Shown: one piece after another, positions 1-10,040 of the stretch | Layout: each line of letters begins with the position of its first letter | Numbering within the stretch: the first letter of the stretch is position 1 | Assembly: GCF_001592935.1 (NCBI RefSeq) | Contig: NZ_LRDB01000023.1 | Coordinates: 352,390-416,389, forward strand | Source of the DNA: Roseivirga echinicomitans | GTDB taxonomy: Bacteria; Bacteroidota; Bacteroidia; Cytophagales; Cyclobacteriaceae | Length of the DNA stretch: 64,000 nt | Direction of reading: 5' to 3' | Translations under genes and position numbers: made by a program | The notes under the pieces: generated by a model | Told to the model about the DNA's origin: nothing | Databases searched by the model: none | What the model saw: only the letters and a program-made list of their open reading frames with translations

Positions 1-248
1 TAAAGCAACTGGTGGTCAAGCATGAGACATTAAAGCAAGAGAACAAAGCGTTAGCGAACCAAAATACTGAGTTAAAAGGACAAATAATTGACCTTCGAAC
101 TCAAGTTGCTGATTTTAAAAATCAGGATAAAATCACTAAAATTGTATCAAACACAACCGTAGAAAAGGAAGAGTCTACAGAGTTGAAGCATAAGTTAAAC
201 GAGTACATTAAGGAAATAGATAAATGTATTACTCATTTAAGTGAGTAG
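1..248 (+). CDS. 5'-truncated coiled-coil protein upstream of zapA
   Basis: The reading frame is open to the left edge of the window (codons from base 3 read KQLVVKHE), so the start lies outside and the GTG at base 12 is probably internal. The visible part, about 80 residues, is almost entirely charged and polar (rich in K, E, Q, N) with a heptad-like pattern, as expected for a coiled coil. It ends 9 bases before zapA, so the two are probably co-transcribed. Position and character suggest a small division-associated coiled-coil partner of ZapA (a ZapB-like role is inference only). No catalytic motif is present. It could also be an unrelated small structural protein. Confidence 0.7.
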   Translation, partial: KQLVVKHETLKQENKALANQNTELKGQIIDLRTQVADFKNQDKITKIVSNTTVEKEESTELKHKLNEYIKEIDKCITHLSE

Positions 249-257
249 TATGATCAT

Positions 258-548
258 ATGGTAGACATTCTATCAATAAAAATCAAAATTGGGGACCGAG
301 AGTACCCTATGAAAGTTAAACCTGAAGAGGAGCAAAGGGTACGGAATGCAGGCAAGTTAATAAATGAGAAATTACGGTCTTTTAAAAGCCAGTTTGGTAT
401 AGATGACAAAGAAGATCTCTTAGCCATGGTAGCATTCGATTGTATGATCGCAAAGATGAAAGTGGAAAGTGAAGTAGAATCAATAGATTCGACAACTACT
501 GACCAGTTAGATCAACTTGAAGACATAATCAAAACAGCCCTCTCTTAA
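258..548 (+). CDS. zapA: Cell division protein ZapA
   Basis: The 96-residue product matches the ZapA family in length and plan: an N-terminal strand with the typical phrase IKIKIGDREYPMKV, the region EEEQRVRNAGKLINEKL, and a C-terminal helix suited to dimerisation. ZapA is a cytoplasmic protein that cross-links FtsZ protofilaments and stabilises the Z-ring. The ATG at 258 is used because an upstream ATG at 250 runs into a stop within five codons. It follows a coiled-coil gene by 9 bases and precedes rny by 63 bases, an arrangement I recall as common in Bacteroidota. Identification is from sequence pattern and length, without a profile search. Confidence 0.9.
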   Translation: MVDILSIKIKIGDREYPMKVKPEEEQRVRNAGKLINEKLRSFKSQFGIDDKEDLLAMVAFDCMIAKMKVESEVESIDSTTTDQLDQLEDIIKTALS

Positions 549-611
549 TTCCTTAAATACCGATTTAGATTACGTTTCAGTACACTTCCAATTCTACCTA
601 TAGATTCACAT

Positions 612-2177
612 ATGGGAGAAACAGTTACAATCCTCATTACGGCCATCGGAGCGTTGGCTATAGGGGTGTTCATAGGAAGACTTCTGTTACAAAAAGTTAA
701 CACGAAGGCTGCTCAAGAACTTGCAGAAAAAGGCAAACTAATCATGAAAGAGGCTGAACTTACAGCCGAAACCCTCAAAAAAGATAAAATTCTTGAGGCC
801 AAAGAAAAGTACCTACAGCTTAAATCTGAGTTTGAAGAAGAGGTTAATCGCAAGAAAAATCAAATCATCACCAACGAGAACAAGCTGAAACAAAAGGAAA
901 CCACACTCAATGCTCAACTAGAAAAGGTAAAGCGAAAAGAAGCCGAAGTTGATAGCCTTAAAGAAAATGTAGAAGCGCAGTTAGAGATTGTTCGAAAGCG
1001 TAAAGACGACCTTGAAAAAAAGGTGGATGAAAAAGTAAGAGCACTTGAAAAAGTCGCCCAACTTTCAGCTGACGAAGCCCGAGATCAACTGATGGAAACC
1101 TTAAAGGTTGAAGCGGAATCTAATGCATCGGTGCTCATTAAAGACATTATTGATGAGGCCAAGCTAACAGGGGCAAAAGAAGCCAAGAAGATTGTCATTG
1201 AATCTATTCAAAGAACCGCCACTGAACATGCAGTTGAAAACTGTGTATCCATTTTCCATATTGAAAGTGATGATGTAAAGGGTAAAATTATTGGTAGAGA
1301 AGGTAGAAATATTCGTGCGCTAGAGGCAGCTACTGGAGTAGAAATTATTGTTGATGATACTCCCGAAGCGATCATCATTTCTGGCTTTGATCCAGTAAGA
1401 AGAGAAGTCGCTCGACTTTCTTTGCATAGGCTTGTAACTGATGGTAGAATTCACCCCGCGAGGATTGAAGAAATTGTAACCAAAACCACTCAAAACATTG
1501 AGGAGGAAATCGTAGAGATTGGTGAAAGAACGGTGATCGACTTGGGTATCCATGGCCTCCACCCTGAACTTATCAAGTTGGTAGGTCGAATGAGGTTTAG
1601 ATCTTCTTATGGTCAAAACTTACTTCAACACTCAAGAGAAGTAGCTAGACTTTGTGCTACTATGGCTTCAGAGCTAGGCTTAAACGCCAAACGTGCGAAA
1701 AGAGCAGGCTTGCTTCATGATATAGGAAAGGTTTGGCCAGAAGAACCGGAAATTCCACATGCATTATTAGGAATGGAATTAGCTCAGAAATACAAGGAGC
1801 ATCCAGAAATCTGCAATGCGATCGGAGCCCACCACGATGAAATCGAAATGACTTCAATGATCTCTCCACTTATCCAGGCTTGTGATGCTATCTCAGGGGC
1901 TCGCCCTGGCGCTAGAAGAGAAGTGATGGAATCTTACATCAAACGACTGAAAGACCTTGAGGCGCTTGCCTTAGACTTTGACGGAGTAAATAAATGCTAC
2001 GCCATACAGGCCGGTAGAGAATTGAGAGTTTTGGTAGATGCCGACTCAGTTTCTGATACTACCGCGGGTCAGCTTTCTTTTGATATTTCACAAAAAATTG
2101 AAAAGGATATGCAATACCCAGGGCAAATTAAGGTGACTGTGATTCGTGAAATGAGAGCGGTAAACTACGCTAAATAG
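612..2177 (+). CDS. rny: Ribonuclease Y
   Basis: Membrane-anchored endoribonuclease that starts mRNA decay. The 521-residue protein has the full family order: one N-terminal transmembrane helix (about residues 4-26), a long charged coiled coil (about 30-170), a KH RNA-binding domain with [15 protein letters not shown] near residue 222, and an HD phosphohydrolase domain with LLHDIGK near residue 367 and a second conserved AHHDE stretch near 400. Length is standard for the family (about 510-525). The ATG at 612 gives the expected short extracytoplasmic N-terminus. It is followed by a strong terminator at 2234-2270, so the zapA-rny transcript likely ends there. Confidence 0.96.
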   Translation: MGETVTILITAIGALAIGVFIGRLLLQKVNTKAAQELAEKGKLIMKEAELTAETLKKDKILEAKEKYLQLKSEFEEEVNRKKNQIITNENKLKQKETTLNAQLEKVKRKEAEVDSLKENVEAQLEIVRKRKDDLEKKVDEKVRALEKVAQLSADEARDQLMETLKVEAESNASVLIKDIIDEAKLTGAKEAKKIVIESIQRTATEHAVENCVSIFHIESDDVKGKIIGREGRNIRALEAATGVEIIVDDTPEAIIISGFDPVRREVARLSLHRLVTDGRIHPARIEEIVTKTTQNIEEEIVEIGERTVIDLGIHGLHPELIKLVGRMRFRSSYGQNLLQHSREVARLCATMASELGLNAKRAKRAGLLHDIGKVWPEEPEIPHALLGMELAQKYKEHPEICNAIGAHHDEIEMTSMISPLIQACDAISGARPGARREVMESYIKRLKDLEALALDFDGVNKCYAIQAGRELRVLVDADSVSDTTAGQLSFDISQKIEKDMQYPGQIKVTVIREMRAVNYAK

Positions 2178-2233
2178 AATCATGCTTAGCAGAGAAAATT
2201 TCCGATAGGAACCTCTCACTCAGGCTATAAATA

Positions 2234-2270
2234 AAAATGGCTGGTCTTCTGATGAAGGCCAGCCATTTTT
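2234..2270. terminator. Bidirectional intrinsic terminator between rny and the S41 protease
   Basis: A 16-bp fully paired stem (2234-2249 with 2254-2269, one G-U pair) closes a TGAT loop; the arms begin AAAATGGCTGG and end CCAGCCATTTT. The T-run follows on the plus strand and the A-run precedes on the left, so it can stop transcription from both convergent genes. Confidence 0.9.
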
Positions 2271-2297
2271 GTTTGGTTTATCGCTTACTATAGCGGT

Positions 2298-4358
2298 TTA
2301 TCCTTTGCTCTTCTTGGCAGCGATCTGCTCCGCTAAGAGGATTATGCTTTCTTTTAAGAATGGATCTTTCAATTCATTCAAAGAGTGGTTCACGCCTTTA
2401 CTCGATCCTAACTCTTTTAGTGAGTCTCCAATTTTTACTCTGGCATCTCTTTTCTTTTCGAAGTCATCAGCCTCTTTTTTACGCGTATCATAATTCAACG
2501 AAACTGAAGTTTTCGCCCTAGCTTTATTCAGCTCATTTATGTCATACTGGTAATCAACCAAGCTCTGATCTGTCTTTAATCTTTCCTCATGCGACTTCTT
2601 GAGTTGAGCAATCAAGTCATTGTCTACATAATTAAGTGGAGTAAACTTTGCCGCTGGAATTTTATCCCATGGCAATGCACTTGGTTTTGAGCTCTCTCCA
2701 AATTCCTTGGCACTAAAAGCAGACGGCAGACTAATATCTGGCGAAACACCCAAATGCTGAGTACTACTTCCTGTTACCCTATAAAATTTTGCTATGGTGT
2801 ATTTGATAAGCCCAAGTTCATCAGTAGTTGGCTCTCGTAAGAAATCATTCAATCCTCTCACGTTCTGAACGGTTCCTTTACCGTAGGTCTGCTCTCCAAC
2901 AATCACAGCTCTTTTATAGTCCTGCAATACGGCAGCGAAAATCTCAGAAGCCGAGGCAGAAAAACGGTTTGTCATGATGCTCAGAGGTCCAGAATAAAAC
3001 ATCTTTTCCTTATCATCTTCTTTGGCTATTTGGCCATTGGCATATTTAATTTGAACTACTGGTCCGCCTGGTAAAAACAAGCCAGATAAACTTATCGCTT
3101 CAAGTAATGAACCTCCACCATTGTTTCTTAAATCCAACATCACTCCATCTACACCGTCTTCTTGCAGTTGTGTAATTAGCTTTTTAACATCGCTGGTAGC
3201 ACTACTGAAATCCTTTTCTCCATCTTCAAGGCCTTCAGAATCCAAATAGAAATCGGGAAGCGTTATAATTCCCAAGTTGTAAGTCTTACCTCCCTCTTCA
3301 TACTGAACTACTTGACTTTTAGCCTTGGCCTCATCGTACTTAATTTTGTCCCGAACTATATTCACAATTTTCGTTTGCCCACCAACAGGCCTTCCCGCAG
3401 GCAAGAACTCTATGCGAACTAAGGTTCCTTTCGCGCCACGAACTTGACCTGCCACTTCATCAGACCTCCAGCCTACAACATCAACCATTTCACCTTCGGC
3501 ACCTTGCGCAATTCCTACTATCCTGTCATCTACATCAATCTGACCACTTAAAAAAGCTGGGCCCCCAGGACGCAACTCAACAATTTTGGTGAAATCGTCA
3601 TCTTGCTGCAAAGTGGCACCAATTCCTTCCATGGCTTTAGAACTTTCACGCTGAAAGTCTTCGGCACTTCTTGGCCCAAAATAACTCGTATGAGGGTCGA
3701 ACGACTCGGTTACTGAATTCATCAGTATCTCGAAGACATCCGTACTGTTGTACTTATCTACATTGCTTTTAAAGCGTTCGTAACGCGTTACAAGCGTTTC
3801 AGAAATCTTCTTATCATCAGAACCACTTAATTTTAAGCTTAAGGCCTGATTCTTTATAATCTTCCTCCAAAGTTCATCTTGCTCTTGAGCGGACTGAGGG
3901 TAAGGTACCTTCTCTCTATCAAAGACAAATTCTTCCTTTTTAGTGAAGTCGAATTTATGTTGCGATTCGGCCAAAGCATATTTAAGGCGCTCTTCCACCC
4001 TCTTTTTATAAATATTGAAAATGTAAAAGGCTGGGACTAAATTTCCACGCTTCAAATCTTCATCGAAAGCAAAGCGATACTTTTGAAACGACTTAATATC
4101 CGCAGCTAAAAAGTAATTTTTACTTCCATCCAATGACTCAATGAAATTATCTAGAATGACTGAAGACAGTGAATCATTTAAATCAACATCTCTATAATGG
4201 AAAAAATCAAGGATTTGAGTCACCATAATGGCTTCCTTGATGTGCTCCGATTTTGGCTGCAAATACTTTGTGGTATCAGCCGTATCGGAAGCATAAATAT
4301 TGGTGCTGCCCAATAATATGAGAGCAGGTATGATAATTAACTTTTTAAACAATTTCAT
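2298..4358 (-). CDS. prc: Tail-specific (Prc-type) S41 carboxy-terminal processing protease
   Basis: Periplasmic serine protease that trims or degrades proteins from their C-termini. The 686-residue product (E. coli Prc is 682) has an N-terminal hydrophobic signal segment (KKLIIIPALILLGSTNIYA), a helical N-domain, a PDZ domain beginning near GIGATLQQDDDF, and the S41 core. The catalytic serine lies in NRFSASASEIF and the general-base lysine in YGKGTVQ, both as in E. coli Prc; DLRNNGGGS is also conserved. A C-terminal charged helical region follows. The start at 4358 was chosen because the signal peptide begins there; the frame runs 17 codons further upstream without family-like sequence. Probably monocistronic, ending at the shared terminator. 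Confidence 0.94.
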   Translation of the reverse strand: MKLFKKLIIIPALILLGSTNIYASDTADTTKYLQPKSEHIKEAIMVTQILDFFHYRDVDLNDSLSSVILDNFIESLDGSKNYFLAADIKSFQKYRFAFDEDLKRGNLVPAFYIFNIYKKRVEERLKYALAESQHKFDFTKKEEFVFDREKVPYPQSAQEQDELWRKIIKNQALSLKLSGSDDKKISETLVTRYERFKSNVDKYNSTDVFEILMNSVTESFDPHTSYFGPRSAEDFQRESSKAMEGIGATLQQDDDFTKIVELRPGGPAFLSGQIDVDDRIVGIAQGAEGEMVDVVGWRSDEVAGQVRGAKGTLVRIEFLPAGRPVGGQTKIVNIVRDKIKYDEAKAKSQVVQYEEGGKTYNLGIITLPDFYLDSEGLEDGEKDFSSATSDVKKLITQLQEDGVDGVMLDLRNNGGGSLLEAISLSGLFLPGGPVVQIKYANGQIAKEDDKEKMFYSGPLSIMTNRFSASASEIFAAVLQDYKRAVIVGEQTYGKGTVQNVRGLNDFLREPTTDELGLIKYTIAKFYRVTGSSTQHLGVSPDISLPSAFSAKEFGESSKPSALPWDKIPAAKFTPLNYVDNDLIAQLKKSHEERLKTDQSLVDYQYDINELNKARAKTSVSLNYDTRKKEADDFEKKRDARVKIGDSLKELGSSKGVNHSLNELKDPFLKESIILLAEQIAAKKSKG

Positions 4359-4537
4359 AATAAGTAATAAGCTTTTCAAACTCAATAAACCCAAATGGGG
4401 GAAGAGCATAAATCTAACGAAAATAAGTGCTTTTCGTCTTTACCGATGATCACATTCTTTGGGTATCAACAATTAAACCAATTCTAACCATTTAGGTTGC
4501 GACCCCTACTCTCTATAATGTTAAAGTTTGCTAAAAT

Positions 4538-6919
4538 CTATTCGCACCTCAACGATTTGGCTGGATTTACCATGGCCGCTTTAACCGATTGATAGGTTAC
4601 TGTGGCTAACGCAATAAATAAAGCTACTATTGCCGAAGCCAAGAACCACAGCCAGTTGATGTCTACACGATAGGCAAAATCACTCAACCAGTATTCCATC
4701 ATATAATAAGCCAAGGGGCTGGCCAAAAGCACAGCAACAATAATGAGCTTTGTGAATTGGTTTGAAAGCAATACAACGATTCCGAAAATTGAAGCGCCCA
4801 ATACTTTTCTCACTCCAATCTCTTTTGTTTTTTGTTGGGCTGTAAAGGCTGAAAGTCCGAATAAACCCAAACAAGCAATGAAAATAGCCAGCCAAGTAAA
4901 GCTAAAAACTAGGGTTCCGAACTTTTCATCGGACTGGTATTGCTGACCAAATTCCTCATCAAAGAAACGGTACTCTAAAGGACTATTCGGGAACACCTCA
5001 GTCCAAGTGCTTTGCACAAAAGCCATTGTTTTGCTTATATCCGCTGCATTCAACTTAATGGCCAAGCTACCTCCGCCATTAGGGTTATAGAACATGGCCA
5101 GTGGTTCGATTTGATAGCGAAGTGAGGCAAAATGAAAATCTTTCACGACACCGATAATGGTTGACTCATTTTGGCCAAAAGACAACTTCTTCCCTATTGG
5201 CTCATCCCAAGCCAACAGCTTGGCCATGGCCTCATTAATAATTACAGCCTGCTGCTGATCCGTGGCAATTTCCTTATTGAAAAGTCTTCCTTGAGCAATT
5301 TCCATCCCCATTAAGTCTACAAAGTGCTCATCAAAATTAAGCACACTCACGATCCATCGATCATCTGGGCCAGCACCTTCAGGAGTAACCCCTCTTCGAC
5401 CAAAAGTGCGTCCTGGCATTGAAGCAGTACCGGCTGTGGCAATGATGGAAGGATTTTGTTCTAGCTTATTTTTAAGTACTTGAATGGAAGGCTGCAAGCT
5501 TGGATGACTTACATCCAAAGTGAGGATTTGTTCTGTATCAAAACCTTTGTCCGCATTGCGCAAAAGTTGCAATTGGTCATACACGATGGTCGTTCCAATG
5601 ATCATCACTATTGACACCATAAACTGAAAGACCACCAAAGATTTTCTTAGAACAACGCCTTTCCCGCTAGTTTTAAAAGAGCCGCGAAGAATACTAATTG
5701 GGCTGAAACTGGACAACATAAAAGCAGGATAGCTTCCTGAAAACAGACCCAATATTATAGTAAAGACGATTGCACCTAATATCCAAACTGGATTAGAAAT
5801 AAAGTGTATGGCCAAGTTATCATTAAATGGAAGGCTAACTGCCGAACCCAAAGCTGCCACTAGGCCAATGGCGATCACCAAGGAGAAAAGGCAAAGGAAG
5901 ATTGACTCTACCATGAACTGATTGATCAGCTGCTTTTTTACAGCCCCAAACACCTTTCGAATTCCAACTTCCATTGCCCTATTGGCCGATCTGGCGGTGG
6001 ACAAATTCATAAAATTGAAAGAGGCAATGAGCATTACAAAAAGACCAACGGCTGCCAAAGTATAGACATAGCCCTCATCCGTTTTATTCAGGTTATAGTT
6101 CTCAAAAAGAATTCCGCTAGATTTTAAATGAACATCCTTTAAAGGTTGAAGCGTTACGCTGAAATTTTCACCCACGTTATTCGAACGGATCAAGGTTTCC
6201 ATTTTCCCCTCCACCGTTTCTTCATTCACCGGATTGGCCAATTCCACATAGGTCACCATGCTGATACTCTGCCATGAATTGAGAAATTGCGCAAAACCAG
6301 AAGTGGTGTCTGCCTGCTGCATAGAAACAATGACATCAAAATTAAGGTGGCTGTTTTCGGTCACATCTTTCATCACGGCTACCACTTCCAAACCGGGCTG
6401 GCCTCCAATGTCAATTCGCTTGCCAATGGGATTATCCGTACCAAAAGTTTTCTGCGCCATGCTCTGCGTTACCACCACCGTATTGGGGTTTTTCAAGGCA
6501 TTTTCCATATCGCCTTCCACCAATTTAAAATCGAACATTTCAAAAATAGAAGGTTCGGCATAGGCAAAATGATCGGTATAAAAACCCTGCTGCTCATAGG
6601 TAATCAGTTGTCTTCCCTGAGGTAACATTCTCACCCTGTTTACTACTTCCGGAAAATTATCTTCCATAGATTCTCCCAAAGCAGGAAGCGTAATGCCTAC
6701 CAAACTATTGCTTACTCCCAAGGCCCTGTCTATCGTAAGCACCCTAAAGATTTTATCAGATTTAGAATGAAACTTATCGAACGATAATTCATTCTGAACA
6801 AAGAGGAAAATAATGATGCAGCAGGCCATACCTATTGACAGGCCCAACACATTGATGACTGAAGTTGCCTTACTTTTCAACAGACTTCTAAGTGCAATTT
6901 TGATGTAGTTCTTGATCAT
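4538..6919 (-). CDS. MacB/FtsX-type ABC transporter permease
   Basis: Inner-membrane permease of the MacB-like family, 793 residues, in the Bacteroidota arrangement with two tandem units. Each unit has an N-terminal transmembrane helix (near residues 17-40 and again near 430), a large periplasmic domain of the MacB_PCD type, and an FtsX domain with three helices. The cytoplasmic motif GIRKVFGA near residue 320 recurs as GVRKVLGA near 710, a mark of internal duplication. Such proteins need a separate ATPase, but none is adjacent, so this is an orphan permease. The substrate cannot be read from sequence; lipoprotein or peptide export and antimicrobial resistance are known roles in the family. 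It lies 18 bases downstream of the second S41 protease gene on the same strand and may share its transcript. Confidence 0.9.
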   Translation of the reverse strand: MIKNYIKIALRSLLKSKATSVINVLGLSIGMACCIIIFLFVQNELSFDKFHSKSDKIFRVLTIDRALGVSNSLVGITLPALGESMEDNFPEVVNRVRMLPQGRQLITYEQQGFYTDHFAYAEPSIFEMFDFKLVEGDMENALKNPNTVVVTQSMAQKTFGTDNPIGKRIDIGGQPGLEVVAVMKDVTENSHLNFDVIVSMQQADTTSGFAQFLNSWQSISMVTYVELANPVNEETVEGKMETLIRSNNVGENFSVTLQPLKDVHLKSSGILFENYNLNKTDEGYVYTLAAVGLFVMLIASFNFMNLSTARSANRAMEVGIRKVFGAVKKQLINQFMVESIFLCLFSLVIAIGLVAALGSAVSLPFNDNLAIHFISNPVWILGAIVFTIILGLFSGSYPAFMLSSFSPISILRGSFKTSGKGVVLRKSLVVFQFMVSIVMIIGTTIVYDQLQLLRNADKGFDTEQILTLDVSHPSLQPSIQVLKNKLEQNPSIIATAGTASMPGRTFGRRGVTPEGAGPDDRWIVSVLNFDEHFVDLMGMEIAQGRLFNKEIATDQQQAVIINEAMAKLLAWDEPIGKKLSFGQNESTIIGVVKDFHFASLRYQIEPLAMFYNPNGGGSLAIKLNAADISKTMAFVQSTWTEVFPNSPLEYRFFDEEFGQQYQSDEKFGTLVFSFTWLAIFIACLGLFGLSAFTAQQKTKEIGVRKVLGASIFGIVVLLSNQFTKLIIVAVLLASPLAYYMMEYWLSDFAYRVDINWLWFLASAIVALFIALATVTYQSVKAAMVNPAKSLRCE

Positions 6920-6937
6920 ATTTAAAAACTTGACTTC

Positions 6938-7879
6938 CTAATTTTTTGCTTTAATAAGTTGCAATGCCTTATCCAAAGCGGCATCAGCTTTGATTTCAAT
7001 ATTGGGTTTTACCCCCACTCCTTCCCAGTTGGTTTTGGTAATTGGATTAATGGCTCTGCCTTGAGGTACATTGACAATAAAACCATCTGTTAGCAGCATT
7101 GGCCCACCCGGATGCGCCCCTCCGCCCGTGGTTTCACCAATAATAGTGGCGCGTTCTAAATTTTTTAAGTTGTACGTAAACTCTTCTGCAGCCGAAAAAG
7201 TATAACTACTGGTGAGCACATAAACAGGCACATTTGGTTTATAAACAGACGCTAAGTCTGGGGCTGTCCAAGTTTCTGAATACCTGTCGCTTGGCCGCCA
7301 ATAAAAAGTATTCAAGTGAACAGGCTTATCACCAAAAAGGTAGCTAGAAATAAACCTGATCATGGAGGGAGAGCCTCCTCCATTTTTTCTTAGGTCGAAG
7401 ATTATAGCATCGGACTGAATCAATTTGTCCATTGCTGCCTTTGCTACCTCTTCTGCAAATCGGATATCGGAAAAACCTCTTAGGTCTAAATAACCGATAT
7501 TACCCTCAAGAATATCAAGCTCTTCAAAGCCATAATTCCCTTGGGCTGGTCTACCGCCTGTCGGGCTACCTTGCTGAATGGCCTCAAAACGTGTAGGGTT
7601 ATAAGTTACCCGAATATGCTTGTCATTGGCCACCGACTTTAAATCTGCATCAAGTTGTTTTGCTAACTCACTGGGAGAATCAATTTCATTATACTCTCCC
7701 ATTTTTAGTTTCGAGAGAATCAGATCACTCATGGCTTTGCCCTTTTCTGGAAAAACGTAATTGCGATCCATGATTTGAGCCAGTTGAGTCACCACATTCG
7801 TTTGGTCAAAGGATTGGGCTTGTAGACCAAATGAGTAAAAAATTATAAAAAGAGAAATGACGATTCTTGGCATGTTCAT
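6938..7879 (-). CDS. S41 family peptidase without PDZ domain (IRBP/TSP-like)
   Basis: Predicted exported serine protease of family S41. Starting at 7879 (or two codons later at 7873) gives 313 residues with a clear signal peptide, PRIVISLFIIFYSFGLQAQ. The open frame extends 55 codons further upstream, but that part looks non-coding. Catalytic-core landmarks are IFDLRKNGGGS, the serine segment SSYTFSAAEEF, and IIGETTGGGAHPGG. No PDZ domain is visible, and the protein is much shorter than Prc, resembling the smaller periplasmic S41 hydrolases of Bacteroidota. It precedes the FtsX-type permease by 18 bases, so the two are probably one operon. The substrate is unknown. Confidence 0.88.
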   Translation of the reverse strand: MNMPRIVISLFIIFYSFGLQAQSFDQTNVVTQLAQIMDRNYVFPEKGKAMSDLILSKLKMGEYNEIDSPSELAKQLDADLKSVANDKHIRVTYNPTRFEAIQQGSPTGGRPAQGNYGFEELDILEGNIGYLDLRGFSDIRFAEEVAKAAMDKLIQSDAIIFDLRKNGGGSPSMIRFISSYLFGDKPVHLNTFYWRPSDRYSETWTAPDLASVYKPNVPVYVLTSSYTFSAAEEFTYNLKNLERATIIGETTGGGAHPGGPMLLTDGFIVNVPQGRAINPITKTNWEGVGVKPNIEIKADAALDKALQLIKAKN

Positions 7880-8087
7880 TACATTAATACGTAACCGCTT
7901 ACCAAAAAACATACCTAATTTAAACAGTAATCGCAACTCATTGTTAAACAATATCTTAAGAAATACTCCAAACCGTGAGAAGCAAAATAATGAACGATCA
8001 TGAACAGTGGGTTGCACGATTCTAGTGCAAAAATAATGGTGCAACCTTATCCAAAACTATAAAATTAGTTTAACTTAGAGCTGACTT

Positions 8088-9245
8088 ATGAAAAGAAAAC
8101 AAAAACTCCCCGCTCTCGCTATTATAGCCATTAGTTTTTTGATCTTCAGCTGTGGAAACTCCAAGTCAAAAGATAAGCCTGACGCAAGCTTAGTGCCCAG
8201 CGAAACGATTAACTTCTCACTCGATAATCAAACCTCAAATGTGAGTAGCTTCTTGGCCTACCACGATAATTCAGGAGATGGTTTGTTGTTTTCCCTAAAT
8301 CAGCAAACCAATGAAATTCAGGCTTACTCCATGAACGAACAGAAACTGGTTCATCAAAACTCCTATGCTATTGAGGGGCCAAAAGGGGTAGGAGAAATCT
8401 CAGCCTTTCATATTGTTCGATTCGACAGCATCATTATTTTCCCTGCTAGCAAAAACTCCGTTTACACTTCAAATATTCTGAAAGGTTCGGTGGAAGGAAT
8501 AAAATATGAACCTCCTTTAGGCTACTCCAATGCCGTGTTTTGGCCCAGTGCTTTTCCCTCGAACTCGGCATTAATAGACGGGAAACTTATGGTAAAAACC
8601 AGTTTTATGGGAAATCCATACTTACTCTCGGATGATCAAATGGCCGCTACACATTTGGCGTATTCTATTGACCTTACTTCAGGCCAAACCACTCCCCTTC
8701 CTCATTTTTTCCCGAAGGGATATTGGGGAGACAAAAAGACTTATTGGAGATTCAGTATGAGCGCTAGCCCTAAGTTTGTTTATTCCTTTTTCGGAGATCA
8801 CAATGTTTATTATGCAGATTCGCCAAACTCAAAACTGTCTCCTGTATTAGCAGAAAGCAAATATTTCAAGAAGAGTATCGATCGATTTCCTACAGATGGT
8901 TCGTCAGAAGATAAAGGGATGTATCCGATTGTAACTCCTCATTACGGAAACGTTATTTATGACCAATACCGAGAGGTCTATTATAGGTTTTGTTTACCAG
9001 GCGTAGAAATACAGGAGGAAGAAAACATCTCTCAGCTTTTTTCATTCCCAAAAACGTTCTCAATTATCATATTGGATAAGGACTTGAATCCCGTTGGAGA
9101 AACATACTTCGGGAAAAATACAGCGTTGGCTCCCTACAATTCATTTGTTGGAAAAGATGGGCTTTACATTTCCATTAACCATCCCGAAAACCCCGAGAAC
9201 AAAGAAGATTTTATGAGTTTTAAACGCTTTGAGTTGAATTGGTAA
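8088..9245 (+). CDS. DUF4221 family lipoprotein
   Basis: A 385-residue predicted lipoprotein. The N-terminus has lysines, a hydrophobic stretch and a lipobox ending FLIFSC at residue 22. The rest resembles the Bacteroidota-specific DUF4221 family, with short repeated strand segments rich in aromatic residues (for example SSFLAYHDNSGDG and GYSNAVFWPSAFPS) that would suit a beta-propeller. Members are found on the cell surface or in the periplasm, often in several copies per genome; function is unknown. The gene stands alone, divergent from the S41 protease gene and converging on the MarR gene with only 3 bases between the stop codons. Confidence 0.8.
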   Translation: MKRKQKLPALAIIAISFLIFSCGNSKSKDKPDASLVPSETINFSLDNQTSNVSSFLAYHDNSGDGLLFSLNQQTNEIQAYSMNEQKLVHQNSYAIEGPKGVGEISAFHIVRFDSIIIFPASKNSVYTSNILKGSVEGIKYEPPLGYSNAVFWPSAFPSNSALIDGKLMVKTSFMGNPYLLSDDQMAATHLAYSIDLTSGQTTPLPHFFPKGYWGDKKTYWRFSMSASPKFVYSFFGDHNVYYADSPNSKLSPVLAESKYFKKSIDRFPTDGSSEDKGMYPIVTPHYGNVIYDQYREVYYRFCLPGVEIQEEENISQLFSFPKTFSIIILDKDLNPVGETYFGKNTALAPYNSFVGKDGLYISINHPENPENKEDFMSFKRFELNW

Positions 9246-9248
9246 GGT

Positions 9249-9728
9249 TTACAACAGAGACTTCACCCTGTCATACATAGACTTTTCGTCCAATGCGGAC
9301 TCTATCGTCTTTATGTCGTCTAGGAAGTTTTGCTTGCTATCGATTAAAAGCTGATCGTTCGCCTTTTTAATTTTAAGCCAAAGGCCTTCCATTTTACCGA
9401 CCAATTCAATTCCGGTATCGCTCAGTTTTAAAAGGCGTTTTCTTTGGTCGAATTCGTCTTTCGATTCAATCACCAACTTCTTCTTTACTAAAATATTTGC
9501 GACTTGATTTACGGCAGGGTGGGTTTGTTGTAAACTGGCCGCCAGCTCTGTCACTGCCAGTTCTTCTCCGTTTTTCAGGGCATACACTACAGCAAACCAA
9601 CGGGGTTCAAAATCGAAGTCAGATTCTTTATAAATAGCGGCCACATCTTTGGCCAACCGCTCGCTTAAGTTTTTCAGGCGAGTAGCCAAAGCTAAACTGC
9701 CCAATTCTTCAATTATGTTCCTTTCCAA
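9249..9728 (-). CDS. MarR family transcriptional regulator
   Basis: A 159-residue winged-helix regulator with the MarR outline: N-terminal dimerisation helix, then LAVTELAASLQQTHPAVNQVANILVKK as the recognition helix region (about residues 78-104), followed by the wing with the DEFDQRKRLLKLSDTG signature (about 112-128) and C-terminal dimerisation helices. Such proteins bind palindromes near their own promoter and usually respond to small ligands. The divergent neighbour across 312 bases is the lipoprotein RidA-like gene, a possible target, but no convincing palindromic operator was found. The ligand is unknown. Confidence 0.9.
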   Translation of the reverse strand: MERNIIEELGSLALATRLKNLSERLAKDVAAIYKESDFDFEPRWFAVVYALKNGEELAVTELAASLQQTHPAVNQVANILVKKKLVIESKDEFDQRKRLLKLSDTGIELVGKMEGLWLKIKKANDQLLIDSKQNFLDDIKTIESALDEKSMYDRVKSLL

Positions 9729-10040
9729 TTATCTCTTCTTTTGGGGAAGCAGCAATATTTGCACTCCCGTTGATCAATTTATTTCCAGCCAATTACCTCC
9801 TCAAAACTCTCTTTGGCTTAGCAAATATCTGTCCAATGCTGAACTGTATTCCGCATCTTTCTTTCTTGTAGAATAAATATTTATTTCGAAGATAATACAG
9901 AAACTGCGTTTCGTGGGGTGATTTTTTACCTAAGGTCGAATTATATGAATTAAGGTGGTAGCTAACCCCACGCCCAATTTCGCTCCATCAAAACCCAACA
10001 AGCGGCTAACTTTTGTATCTTCATCTCAAAATCTAAACCC
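9729..10040. other. Intergenic region between marR and the ridA-like gene
   Basis: This 312-base divergent region holds no gene that I can support. An open frame running out of marR on the opposite strand lacks family-like sequence. A TAACTTTT stretch at 10007-10014 is close to the Bacteroidota -7 element and could serve the ridA-like gene, but no paired -33 element is evident. Confidence 0.5.

Noticed and set aside
549..611. Possible small RNA or 6S RNA between zapA and rny
   Set aside because: Only 63 bases, with no stable long hairpin; 6S RNA is about 180 bases.
2269..2493. Plus-strand reading frame within the Prc-type protease gene
   Set aside because: It lies wholly in the antisense of a well-supported gene and has no family-like sequence.
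9649..9876. Frame overlapping the 5' end of marR on the opposite strand
   Set aside because: Composition and lack of recognisable motifs point to a shadow frame; the region is more likely regulatory.
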